Part shown: one piece after another, positions 56,180 through 64,000 of the stretch
Layout of the letters: every line of letters begins with the position of its first letter
Numbering within the stretch: position 1 is the stretch's first letter
DNA from: Cyclobacterium lianum
GTDB taxonomy: Bacteria; Bacteroidota; Bacteroidia; Cytophagales; Cyclobacteriaceae
Assembly: GCF_900143075.1 (NCBI RefSeq)
Contig: NZ_FRCY01000002.1
Coordinates: forward strand, 496,001 to 560,000
Length of the DNA stretch: 64,000 nt
Direction: 5' to 3'
Program-made: the position numbers and the translations under genes
The notes under the pieces: model-generated
What the model was told of the DNA's origin: nothing
The model's database searches: none
The model's input: only the letters and a program-made list of their open reading frames with translations

Positions 56180-57329
56180 AACACTGCTCACTACGGACAA
56201 TTCCAGGGTTATTTTTACCAACCACCAGGGGACTGACCTCCCTACCCTGGTAGCTATCGTCGGCATCCACGGTAATGAACCCGCATCCATTCAGGCCATG
56301 GAAGCGCTTTTCGAGCCAAAAAACAAAGGAAATTTTGATTTTAAAGGCAATGTATTCGTGCTAAAGGGAAACACCCGGGCCCTGGAGTCACGACAGAGAT
56401 ACATTTCCAGGGACCTGAACCGGATTTGGACCCACGAAAACCTCCACCTGGTCCGGATGAAACATGAGAAAGCACCGGGGTTCAGTTATCCGGAATTGAG
56501 GGAAATGGCACTGTTGGATCAATTGATCAATTCCATCATTGCGGTCTATGGCTCTGGTAAAATTCTGTTTGCAGACTTACATACCACTTCTGCTGACAGT
56601 TGTGCTTTCCTGCCCTTCAACGATACTTTACCCAATCGCGCCATGGCCAGGCATTTTCCCGTACCGTTGATACTTGGAATAGAAGAATACCTGGACGGAC
56701 CACTGATGAGCCACATCAATGACCTTGGCTATCCCGCGTTGGGTTTTGAAGCCGGAAAACACGATGATCCCCAAAGTGCCAGACGGCACCAGGCCTTTAT
56801 CAAACTTTGCATGCACCACCTGGCAATAATACACTTATCGCCCGCCGATGTCCTTGCTGAGGAAGGGCTATTGACAAATGATCTCGGGATTAAAAGCGGT
56901 TTTTACGAAATCTTGTGCCGGTACCCCATCGGTCCGGATCAGAAATTTGAAATGAAGCCTGGGTTTTCCAACTTCAAACCTGTGAGAAAAGGCCATGAAC
57001 TGGCCATAAATAACGGCATTCCAGTGCGAAGCCAATATAAAGGAATGGTCTTTCTGCCGTTGTACCAAAGCCAGGGCGAGGATGGTTTTTTCATTGTTAA
57101 GCCGGTCTCATCCTTTTGGATGGGGCTATCAAAATGGCTCAGAAAGACATTTCTACCAAAGCTCCTGCCGCTGCTACCCGGAATCTCCCAAAAATCTCAT
57201 TCCGAAAACAGGTTCCTTGTGGACCCGAGGATCGCCCGCTGGCTGAATAAGGAAATTTTTCATGTGTTAGGTTTTAGAATATATTATTCCTCTCCGGGCA
57301 AAAACTGGGAGATTATTAAAAGAGATTGA
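56172..57329 (+). CDS. Succinylglutamate desuccinylase/aspartoacylase-family zinc hydrolase
   Basis: 385 residues from ATG 56172, which overlaps the upstream stop; an in-frame ATG 25 codons earlier would overlap more and adds no family sequence. Zinc ligands of the M14-like fold are clear: VGIHGNEPA (His, Glu) and ADLHTTSADS (His). The substrate Arg motif is SRDLNRIW. Family members cleave N-acyl amino acids such as N-acetylaspartate or N-succinylglutamate. Coupled to the GCS2-CBS ligase, it suggests making and breaking of an amide-linked small molecule. Confidence 0.85.
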   Translation: MPETLLTTDNSRVIFTNHQGTDLPTLVAIVGIHGNEPASIQAMEALFEPKNKGNFDFKGNVFVLKGNTRALESRQRYISRDLNRIWTHENLHLVRMKHEKAPGFSYPELREMALLDQLINSIIAVYGSGKILFADLHTTSADSCAFLPFNDTLPNRAMARHFPVPLILGIEEYLDGPLMSHINDLGYPALGFEAGKHDDPQSARRHQAFIKLCMHHLAIIHLSPADVLAEEGLLTNDLGIKSGFYEILCRYPIGPDQKFEMKPGFSNFKPVRKGHELAINNGIPVRSQYKGMVFLPLYQSQGEDGFFIVKPVSSFWMGLSKWLRKTFLPKLLPLLPGISQKSHSENRFLVDPRIARWLNKEIFHVLGFRIYYSSPGKNWEIIKRD

Positions 57330-57409
57330 TGTATATTCGCAGGTACTTTTTTTAGTATCCATTGCCCCTGGCAAAACTTTAAGATTCAATTTACAGTTTA
57401 TAAGCTATC

Positions 57410-58183
57410 ATGCTTCATTATACCACTTATCAGCTTGATCCGGAAGCCCCATGGGTTACTTTTGTCCATGGCGCAGGTGGCAGTAGTGCCATTTGGTTCA
57501 GACAGATCCGGGACTTCAAAAAGTCCTTCAACGTTTTGCTCGTCGACCTGAGAGGACATGGCAAATCAAAAAACCACGTATACCAAAAGCTAAAGCGGTA
57601 TTCTTTTGACGTCATTGGCGATGAAGTCATAGAGGTACTGGATCACCTGAAAGTTAAAAATTCCCATTTTGTAGGAATTTCTCTGGGTACCATCATAATC
57701 AGAGAAATCACAGAAAGGCATCCGGACAGGGTGAGCAGCATGATTTTGGCAGGTGCCATCATGAAACTGAATATCCGTGGTCAGATCCTGATGCGTCTGG
57801 GAATTTTGCTAAAGTCCGTGATCCCCTATTTGCTGTTGTATAAATTGTTTGCCTTTATTATCATGCCGAAAAAGAATCACAAAGCATCCAGGAGCCTTTT
57901 TGTGCAGGAGGCCAAAAAGCTTTATCAAAAAGAGTTTATCCGCTGGTTTACTCTGGCCTCAAAAGTCAATCCTTTATTGGCATTTTTCAGAATCAAAGAA
58001 ACCCCAATCCCCACGCTTTATGTCATGGGCGAGGAGGATTACATGTTTTTACCCTCCATTGCCAAGCTGGTGAAAAACCACAGTTCTGCAAAACTGGAGG
58101 TTGTTCCTGCCTGTGGGCATGTAGTCAATGTGGAAAAACCCGAAGCGTTCAATCAAATTGCATTGAATTTCCTTAAAGAATAA
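57410..58183 (+). CDS. Alpha/beta hydrolase
   Basis: 257 residues. Oxyanion loop VHGAGGS near the start, nucleophile elbow GISLGT (Ser), acid in GEEDYMF, and His in ACGHVVN. A cap region rich in hydrophobic residues lies between ~120 and 185. Cytosolic, no signal peptide. Same direction as the two genes before it, 80 bases away; may hydrolyse an ester or amide of the same compound class, which is speculation. Confidence 0.88.
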   Translation: MLHYTTYQLDPEAPWVTFVHGAGGSSAIWFRQIRDFKKSFNVLLVDLRGHGKSKNHVYQKLKRYSFDVIGDEVIEVLDHLKVKNSHFVGISLGTIIIREITERHPDRVSSMILAGAIMKLNIRGQILMRLGILLKSVIPYLLLYKLFAFIIMPKKNHKASRSLFVQEAKKLYQKEFIRWFTLASKVNPLLAFFRIKETPIPTLYVMGEEDYMFLPSIAKLVKNHSSAKLEVVPACGHVVNVEKPEAFNQIALNFLKE

Positions 58184-58287
58184 TGGCTTAGCGCGAAGCC
58201 AATTTTTAAACCTTTTTAGTAATCCCCTGAAATCAAATAATAGTACCAATAAGCCAGATTCAGGTATAGATGTAAAACTTTGGTTTT

Positions 58288-60717
58288 ATGAACAGGCTAA
58301 TCTACTTCAGCTTAGTATTTACAATAGTTACCTCGGTGCCTGTTTTTGGGCAGGCACTTGATTTTTCTGATGCAGTAATTATGCAAAATAGTTCTGGCAA
58401 AAGAGCAGGCCATTTTGCCCGTATTTTACAGGAAGAGTTGGAAAAAAGGGTGGGCAAGCCCTTCCTCATTCAAACTGATACCATCAGCGAAAATAGGTCG
58501 CAAATTGTGCTGTCCTTGTATGCCGACAGAAAGAGCCTGCCCAATCGCTACATCAAAGGACTGGAAAATCTTCAACCACAATCACCTGAAAGCTATCAGA
58601 TAATCCTCCAAAAAGATAGTTTATCGACCTCTTTTTTGATCATTGGCCAGGATGAACGTGGGCTCTTATACGGTATTGGACAGTTGCTTCGAAAAATGGA
58701 TTGGGCAATGGGCAAATTAAACCTGCCGGAATCACTGGTAGGTAGCTCCTCTCCTGTCTATCCCATTCGGGGCCATCAATTGGGCTACAGACCAAAGACC
58801 AATGCCTATGACGCTTTTACGGTAGAAAGATTTGAACAATACATTCGTGAGTTGGCACTTTTCGGTACAAACAGTATTGAAATAGTACCTCCTCGCACAG
58901 ACGATGATTCTAGCAGCCGGCACATGACGCTTCCGGCCATTGAAATGATCAGCGAGCAATCGCGGATTGCGGACGAATTGGACCTGGACCTCTGGATGTG
59001 GTATCCCAATATGGGAGAAGATTACCAAAATCCGGATTCCCAGGTCACTGAATTGGCAGAAAGAGAGGAAGTTTTCGCCGCTCTGACCCGTTTAGATCAC
59101 CTGTTTGTACCCGGAGGAGATCCGGGTGACCTGGACCCTGACACTTTATTTGCCTGGTTGGAAAAAACCGCTGAACTGCTTCTAGAATACCATCCCGGAG
59201 CAAAAATCTGGGTTTCTCCACAGGTTTTCAGACCTACCCAGGTCTGGTTTGACAGGTTTTTTCACCATATCAACAAAGGTTACCCCTGGTTGGGTGGCGT
59301 CGTTTTTGGCCCATGGGTGAAAATACCTTTGCCGGAGCTTAGAAAATTGGTACAGGAGGGTATACCCATTCGCAGGTATCCGGATATTACCCACAGTCTG
59401 AGTTCACAATACCCCATCGCAGATTGGGATCTCGCACTTGCCATGACATTGGGCAGGGAATGCATCAACCCCAGACCGGTAGATCAAAAGACAATACACA
59501 ATGCGCTGGACCAACTGGCAGTGGGTAGCATAAGTTATTCGGAGGGAACAAATGACGATCTTAATAAATTTGTCTGGACAGATCAGGACTGGGATCCTGA
59601 CAGGAAAGTTACTGAAACAGTCCGGGATTATGCCCGCTTTTTCTTCGGATCAGAATGGACAGAACCTGTCACCCAGGGTTTGTTGGCTGAAGAGGCCAAC
59701 CTGAAAGGATCTTTGTTGACCAACAACCAGGTACCGCAAACCTTGCTTCAGTGGCAGGAGATGGAGGCGCGGGCCAGCTCCGAAATGCTGGGTAATTTCC
59801 GGTTCCAGATGGGCCTGATCCGTGCCTACTTTGATGCCTACATCCAACAAAAACTACTTCACGATACCCAGCAGGAACAGCTTGCCAGGAATATACTTGA
59901 TCTGGCCAATCAAATGGGTAGTCGATGGGTAATCGATACCGCCATGCAAATCCTTGAAAACCCCTGGAAGGATCCCGGAGCAGCCCGGTTGAAAGAAAGG
60001 TGTATCGAATTGGCAAACTCCCTTTACCAAAGCATTGGTGCCCAACTGACCATAGTGCCACATGGCGCGGCGCCCGGAAGGGGCAACTTCATAGACAATT
60101 TAGACGCTGTTCTGAATGATTCACCCTGGCTTATGGACAACCTCCGGTCTATTGCCACCATGGAACCAGAAGAAGCAAGGCTCAGGGAATTAAAGCATTT
60201 AATCCATCGGACCAATCCCGGACCCGGGGGTTTTTATGACAATTTTGGCACCCCCGGGAGTTGGGGAAAAGTGGTGCATGGCAAAGCACTGATAGAAGAC
60301 CCGGGAAGTCTTTACGGGCCAAGGGTAAGTTTTGGAGTTGGACTTATCGGAGAAGAATGGGTTCATGAGGTGCAAGCTGTGGGCTTTGAGGGAAAAGCTA
60401 CCCCGAAGGCCTGGATGACACAAATCAACACGCTGTTTGATACGCCGCTGCAAATCAGGTACGAAGACCTGAACCCCGATTTAAAATACCGGCTTAAGGT
60501 CGCATATACAGGAAGGTTTAGATCAAAAATGAAACTATCAGTTGATGAGGATATTTTAATTCATGATTTTATTGAGACCGGTCAACAACCTGTTTATTCT
60601 TTCCCTCTGCCACAAAGTGCCTACCGGGATGGAAGTCTTACTTTTACCTGGACCTGTGGTGAAGGAGAAAGAGGTTCACAGGTTGCTGAAATCTGGATCA
60701 TCCCAGAAACAGAATAG
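58288..60717 (+). CDS. Large secreted glycoside hydrolase-like protein
   Basis: 809 residues with signal peptide (VTSVPVFGQA). Residues ~25-150 resemble the alpha/beta N-terminal domain found before GH20/GH67/GH84 barrels (FLIIGQDERGLLYGIGQLLRK). Next is a TIM-barrel-like region (~155-480) with RGHQLGYRPKTNAYDAFT, a run of acidic residues (PPRTDDDSSS, DLWMWYPNMGEDY) and LFVPGGDPGD. The C-terminal part is helical, ending in a beta-sandwich-like tail. The exact family and catalytic residues are not certain; alpha-glucuronidase-type or hexosaminidase-type activity is possible. Confidence 0.7.
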   Translation: MNRLIYFSLVFTIVTSVPVFGQALDFSDAVIMQNSSGKRAGHFARILQEELEKRVGKPFLIQTDTISENRSQIVLSLYADRKSLPNRYIKGLENLQPQSPESYQIILQKDSLSTSFLIIGQDERGLLYGIGQLLRKMDWAMGKLNLPESLVGSSSPVYPIRGHQLGYRPKTNAYDAFTVERFEQYIRELALFGTNSIEIVPPRTDDDSSSRHMTLPAIEMISEQSRIADELDLDLWMWYPNMGEDYQNPDSQVTELAEREEVFAALTRLDHLFVPGGDPGDLDPDTLFAWLEKTAELLLEYHPGAKIWVSPQVFRPTQVWFDRFFHHINKGYPWLGGVVFGPWVKIPLPELRKLVQEGIPIRRYPDITHSLSSQYPIADWDLALAMTLGRECINPRPVDQKTIHNALDQLAVGSISYSEGTNDDLNKFVWTDQDWDPDRKVTETVRDYARFFFGSEWTEPVTQGLLAEEANLKGSLLTNNQVPQTLLQWQEMEARASSEMLGNFRFQMGLIRAYFDAYIQQKLLHDTQQEQLARNILDLANQMGSRWVIDTAMQILENPWKDPGAARLKERCIELANSLYQSIGAQLTIVPHGAAPGRGNFIDNLDAVLNDSPWLMDNLRSIATMEPEEARLRELKHLIHRTNPGPGGFYDNFGTPGSWGKVVHGKALIEDPGSLYGPRVSFGVGLIGEEWVHEVQAVGFEGKATPKAWMTQINTLFDTPLQIRYEDLNPDLKYRLKVAYTGRFRSKMKLSVDEDILIHDFIETGQQPVYSFPLPQSAYRDGSLTFTWTCGEGERGSQVAEIWIIPETE

Positions 60718-61090
60718 TAGTGAAAAGGAATCTCTATGATAAAACAAATTTTCCTTTTGATAGTGACCCTTTTAAAAAAAACAATCTTTTTTCAAGAATT
60801 ATTGCACATATCATAGCTAATACACTGAAAAAGAAGCCATTGAATTTTACTAACTGAATTTTTTCCAGGGCCAAAAACAATATTTTCAGTTTATAATTTT
60901 TCCATAGCTATAATAATGTATTTCAGAACAATTAAAATATTTTGTATATTTTTACGATAATTTATTTGTTAAAATATTGGTTTTATAATTTTTTACGCAG
61001 TAATTTTCGAATGTTAAAGAAATGAAGAGCGGATAAGAGAGCTAAGTGAAGTGGGATATCCGTAAGGGAAGTTGGTTATTTTTTAATGTA
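60718..61090. other. AT-rich intergenic region after the glycosidase gene
   Basis: About 370 bases, very AT-rich from 60770 to 61010. No supported ORF. Near-consensus -7 elements occur around 60961-60968 (TTTATTTG) but without a properly spaced TTG. It may be a long 3' UTR or carry a small RNA that ends at the hairpin at 61098. Confidence 0.4.
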
Positions 61091-61097
61091 GGGTTTG

Positions 61098-61138
61098 TCC
61101 GGGGTCTTATGGCGACATAAGGCTCCGGCATTTTTTTT
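61098..61138 (+). terminator. Isolated strong terminator
   Basis: 13-bp stem CCGGGGTCTTATG/CATAAGGCTCCGG (two G-U pairs) with a GCGA tetraloop, followed by CATTTTTTTT on the + strand. It is 380 bases after the last + strand gene and convergent to the ZIP gene, so it either ends a very long 3' UTR or closes a small RNA. Confidence 0.85.
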
Positions 61139-61215
61139 ATTGGAAAGCAGCCTCCGGGATTATCCGGTAGTGCGGCATCTGGAGGTTGGGTATGGCGAGC
61201 TGCAGTGAGGGTGTT

Positions 61216-61950
61216 TTAAATGAAAAACTCTGTTAAGATGGCTATTCCCGAAGCGAGAAGAATAATCAGCAGCTTATGCAGGTTGAATCGGTGCTGGGGA
61301 GAACTTTCAAAGAAAATGATGGTAGAAATATGAAGGAATCCCCCGGCTACAAGTCCAAACAGAATATTCAGCGTACCCCTCCCGATCAATTGTTGGTCAT
61401 ACAGCACATCTGTAGACACCATTCCCAAAGGTGAAGCCATAGAAAACAATACCAATAGCAGGATTACTCCCCACTTGCTCAACCTGCTCATCAGTACTGC
61501 TACCAGGGCAAAGGCCTCCGGCATCTTATGCAGGATCATCCCGATTAAAAGCGTTTCGCTGCCATGATGATGACCTGCCAGCATGGGCTGCTTTGAAAGC
61601 AGGGTACCTTCCAGGAAAGCGTGTAAAAACAGGCCTATCATCAGCGTCCATACACTATTTCCCCTGCCATCTCCCCCATGATGATGAATATGACCATGCT
61701 CAATTCCGGAGGACATAAAATCCAACACCTGTTGCAGCAAAAATCCAAGCAGGATATAAAGGCCCATGTAGTAGGCCGATTGCTGGTCTGCAAACAACTC
61801 AGGAAGAATATGTAAAATGGTAATCGCAAATAGGTAAGATCCTGCAAATATCAAGGCCAGTTTGAAGCTCTTTTCTTTCCATTCGGGTATTATCAAAGCC
61901 AGCAAACCCGCTCCAAATGCAGCGAAAAAAAGTAAAATAAAATGCATCAT
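61216..61950 (-). CDS. ZIP-family divalent metal transporter
   Basis: 244 residues, eight membrane segments. TM4 and TM5 contain the metal-binding motifs LFLHAFLEGTLL and ILHKMPEAFALVAVL. Between TM3 and TM4 is a cytoplasmic His-rich loop (HGHIHHHGG). ZIP proteins import zinc or related metals. It follows apbE in the same direction with a 22-base gap. Confidence 0.9.
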   Translation of the reverse strand: MMHFILLFFAAFGAGLLALIIPEWKEKSFKLALIFAGSYLFAITILHILPELFADQQSAYYMGLYILLGFLLQQVLDFMSSGIEHGHIHHHGGDGRGNSVWTLMIGLFLHAFLEGTLLSKQPMLAGHHHGSETLLIGMILHKMPEAFALVAVLMSRLSKWGVILLLVLFSMASPLGMVSTDVLYDQQLIGRGTLNILFGLVAGGFLHISTIIFFESSPQHRFNLHKLLIILLASGIAILTEFFI

Positions 61951-61972
61951 CTTCTAAATCGGGTTTTCGGAA

Positions 61973-63031
61973 CTATTCCTTTTCCATCACAGTAATATAC
62001 GGAATCAAGCCCTCACTTACAAAGGACTGCAACCGGCCCTGTTCATCGTTATAGATAAGAAAAACCTCCAACGTTGGCATCGATTCCGTAATCTCCCTGG
62101 CCTTCTCCACTCCCAATACCATAAATGCTGTGGCGAAGGCATCGGCGGTCATGCAGTCTTCGGCCACAACGGTGGCACTCAAAAGCGAATGTTCTACAGG
62201 ATACCCTGTGAAGGGACTGATGGTATGGGAGTATTTCACGGAATCTTTGATATAAAAATTCCTGTAATTTCCGGATGTAGCCATTCCCTTGTTATCCAGG
62301 GCCAGGATGCTGTACAGGTCGTTGGCCTGCCCTTCTATTTCGGGTCGGGAGATGCCCACCTTCCACAATTCACCTTTTTCATTCAGCCCACTGCTCACCA
62401 GCTCCCCTCCTACCTCTACCAGATAATCCCGGATGCCTTTTTCGCGCAATAACTCTGCAAGCTTATCTACCCCGTATCCTTTGGCTACAGCACTCAGATC
62501 GAGGTAGACATCACTGTTGATTTTGCTGATCCTATTCTCGTCAAAAACAAGCTGATCAAAACCCACCTGATCCAGAAGCTGGCGCACGCCAGTGCTGTCT
62601 TGCAGCGATGCCCCCTCCGGCCCGAAGCCCCAGGCGTTGACCAGAGGGCCTACAGTAGGATCGAAGGCTCCATTTGTGGCCTCATATACTGCCTTGCTCT
62701 TTTGCAGCACCGGATAAAAGTGGCTCGATTCAAAGTCCAGGGTATCCATTCGGTTAAAACGACTGATTTCTGACTCGGGTATATAGGTCGACAATGCATC
62801 ATTTATTTCCATCAGCAAGGCATCTACTTCTTTCTTAAAGTCCCGTCTCCCTTCATCCAGGTAGACGATTCTGTAGCTCGTTCCCATGGTAGGTCCTGAG
62901 ATAACCACCTTTGGTCCCTCATCAAGGACCGGCATCGGGCTCTCTTTATTTTGCCTGTACAGGTAAACCATGAATACCACCAGCAACAACAAAATGCTAT
63001 AGATGATATTTTTCTTGGCAGATTTTTGCAT
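61973..63031 (-). CDS. apbE: FAD:protein FMN transferase ApbE
   Basis: 352 residues. Membrane anchor IIYSILLLLVVFMVYLY, then the ApbE fold: PTMGTSYRIV, FDPTVGPLVNAWGFG and AVAKGYGVDKLAELL, with the Mg-binding acidic residues near YLVEVGGELVSSG and the final TADAFATAFMVLG. It attaches FMN by a phosphoester bond to Thr of membrane flavoproteins such as RnfG or NqrC. No such target lies in the window. It is separate from the nos operon, so there is no basis for calling it NosX. Confidence 0.93.
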   Translation of the reverse strand: MQKSAKKNIIYSILLLLVVFMVYLYRQNKESPMPVLDEGPKVVISGPTMGTSYRIVYLDEGRRDFKKEVDALLMEINDALSTYIPESEISRFNRMDTLDFESSHFYPVLQKSKAVYEATNGAFDPTVGPLVNAWGFGPEGASLQDSTGVRQLLDQVGFDQLVFDENRISKINSDVYLDLSAVAKGYGVDKLAELLREKGIRDYLVEVGGELVSSGLNEKGELWKVGISRPEIEGQANDLYSILALDNKGMATSGNYRNFYIKDSVKYSHTISPFTGYPVEHSLLSATVVAEDCMTADAFATAFMVLGVEKAREITESMPTLEVFLIYNDEQGRLQSFVSEGLIPYITVMEKE

Positions 63032-63161
63032 AAAACCAGGCTGTTTTAATTTTCCGAAAGTTAAGTCTTATTTTTCAATTGCTCATCGTTTTTACCCCCT
63101 TATGCTGAGCAGACCGTTTGCCCGGCATGGGTGCAACACTGCAAAGCTGGGATGAATTTTC

Positions 63162-63169
63162 TATATTTG
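63162..63169 (+). promoter_or_regulatory. -7 promoter element (TATATTTG) of ruvB
   Basis: Exact TAnnTTTG match, 19 bases upstream of the ATG at 63189. Leader would be very short. Confidence 0.65.
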
Positions 63170-63188
63170 TACTTGTTAGAAAGATCAT

Positions 63189-64000
63189 ATGAGAGAAGAC
63201 TATCTGCGTGGAGACCCCGAAGGCATGGCCCCCGGAGACAAGGAAATTGAAAAGGCGCTACGGCCATTGAGCTTTGCCGATTTTACCGGTCAACAGAAGA
63301 CCGTAGAAAACATAAAGATATTTGTGTTAGCGGCAAAAAAACGTGGAGAATCGCTGGATCATGTCCTGCTGCATGGCCCCCCCGGGCTGGGAAAAACCAC
63401 GCTTAGCCATATTATCGCAAACGAACTGGAATCCAGCCTGAAGATCACATCCGGGCCCGTACTGGACAAACCTTCAGACCTGGCGGGTTTGCTGACCAAC
63501 CTGGAAGATGGTGATGTGCTTTTTATTGATGAAATCCACCGGCTGAATCCGATTGTAGAGGAGTACCTTTACTCTGCCATGGAGGATTTCCGCATCGACA
63601 TCATGCTGGACTCAGGTCCAAATGCGCGTTCAGTACAGATCAGCCTCAACCCCTTTACACTGGTAGGGGCCACTACCCGATCAGGTCTGCTTACGTCTCC
63701 GCTTCGTGCCCGCTTTGGCATCAATGCCAGGTTAGAATATTACGATGCCGAATTGCTCAGCACCATCGTCAAAAGATCTGCCTCCATTCTGGGTACTCCG
63801 CTTGATGATGAAGCTGCTTTTGAAATCGCACGGAGAAGCAGAGGTACTCCCAGGATAGCCAATACCCTGCTAAGGAGAACCAGGGATTTTGCTGAAATCA
63901 AAGGTGATGGCCGCATCAATCTGGACATCGCCAAAATAGCCCTGGATGCATTGAATGTGGATGAGAATGGGTTGGATGAAATGGACAACCGTATTTTGCT
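63189..64000 (+). CDS. ruvB: Holliday junction branch-migration ATPase RuvB (3' end outside window)
   Basis: 270 codons are visible and the frame is open at the right edge; the full protein is usually ~340. Starts [12 protein letters not shown], then [12 protein letters not shown], the typical RuvB N-terminus. Walker [11 protein letters not shown] is near residues 62-71 and Walker [12 protein letters not shown] near 106-116. Sensor-like GATTRSGLL and the Arg finger region SPLRARFG follow. It drives branch migration with RuvA during recombination and repair. Gene symbol is secure; only the C-terminal winged-helix part is partly missing. Confidence 0.96.
   Translation, partial: MREDYLRGDPEGMAPGDKEIEKALRPLSFADFTGQQKTVENIKIFVLAAKKRGESLDHVLLHGPPGLGKTTLSHIIANELESSLKITSGPVLDKPSDLAGLLTNLEDGDVLFIDEIHRLNPIVEEYLYSAMEDFRIDIMLDSGPNARSVQISLNPFTLVGATTRSGLLTSPLRARFGINARLEYYDAELLSTIVKRSASILGTPLDDEAAFEIARRSRGTPRIANTLLRRTRDFAEIKGDGRINLDIAKIALDALNVDENGLDEMDNRIL

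Noticed and set aside
61973-63031. apbE as NosX, the flavin donor for NosR
   Set aside because: No nosR is present and the gene is 55 kb from nosZ, so the generic ApbE name is safer.

Overview
The window looks like a chromosomal segment of a Bacteroidota bacterium, probably of the Cytophagales/Cyclobacteriaceae type. The evidence is the Bacteroidota-type promoter elements (TAnnTTTG, in the best cases with TTG 19-21 bp upstream), families largely confined to this phylum (DUF4252, DUF4421, a PorE-like lipoprotein of the type IX secretion/gliding machinery), many lipoproteins, and a clade II type nitrous oxide reductase cluster. No phage, complete insertion sequence, CRISPR array or rRNA was seen.

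Layout. 0-7 kb: a nitrous oxide reduction operon on the + strand (membrane protein, cytochrome c, nosZ, membrane protein, nosL, nosD, nosF, nosY). The last four genes overlap by a few bases each. 7.5-11.7 kb: dabB-dabA, a two-gene inorganic carbon (CO2/bicarbonate) accumulation system. 11.8-18.9 kb: an AT-rich, gene-poor stretch with four polysaccharide or glycan genes on the - strand (a GT4 glycosyltransferase, an ALG13/ALG14-like two-part transferase, asparagine synthetase) separated by about 1 kb gaps. It looks like a decayed or transferred surface-polysaccharide locus. 18.9-24.9 kb: katG, then nrdB-nrdA (class Ia ribonucleotide reductase).

25-41 kb is core housekeeping: rplU-rpmA, a hibernation factor, rhomboid protease, polyprenyl synthase, RNase R, a PolB-type exonuclease, lipB, yraN, an aminotransferase, a GT2 enzyme, a DUF4421 protein, tRNA-Leu and tRNA-Gly, mutS and a SpoU methyltransferase. 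41-44.4 kb: a NlpE/META lipoprotein and an ECF sigma / membrane anti-sigma-like / two DUF4252 module, followed by tRNA-Phe. 44.4-51.8 kb: an HdrD/HdrB-like Fe-S electron-transfer pair, a conserved protein of unknown role, a PorE-like OmpA lipoprotein, purM-like and a ceramidase-fold hydrolase. 51.7-61 kb: methyltransferase + UbiA-like membrane protein, SGNH hydrolase, a GCS2-CBS fusion coupled to an aspartoacylase-like peptidase, an alpha/beta hydrolase and a large secreted glycosidase-like protein. 61-64 kb: ZIP transporter, ApbE and the start of ruvB, which runs off the right edge.

The most unusual combinations are the nos operon next to a DAB carbon pump in what otherwise looks like a heterotroph, the GCS2-CBS/aspartoacylase pair, the ECF-DUF4252 module, and several unexplained non-coding signals (paired palindromes, a leader hairpin, an isolated terminator, and a structured gene-free stretch near 12 kb). 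All family calls come from reading motifs by eye; no database search was run.
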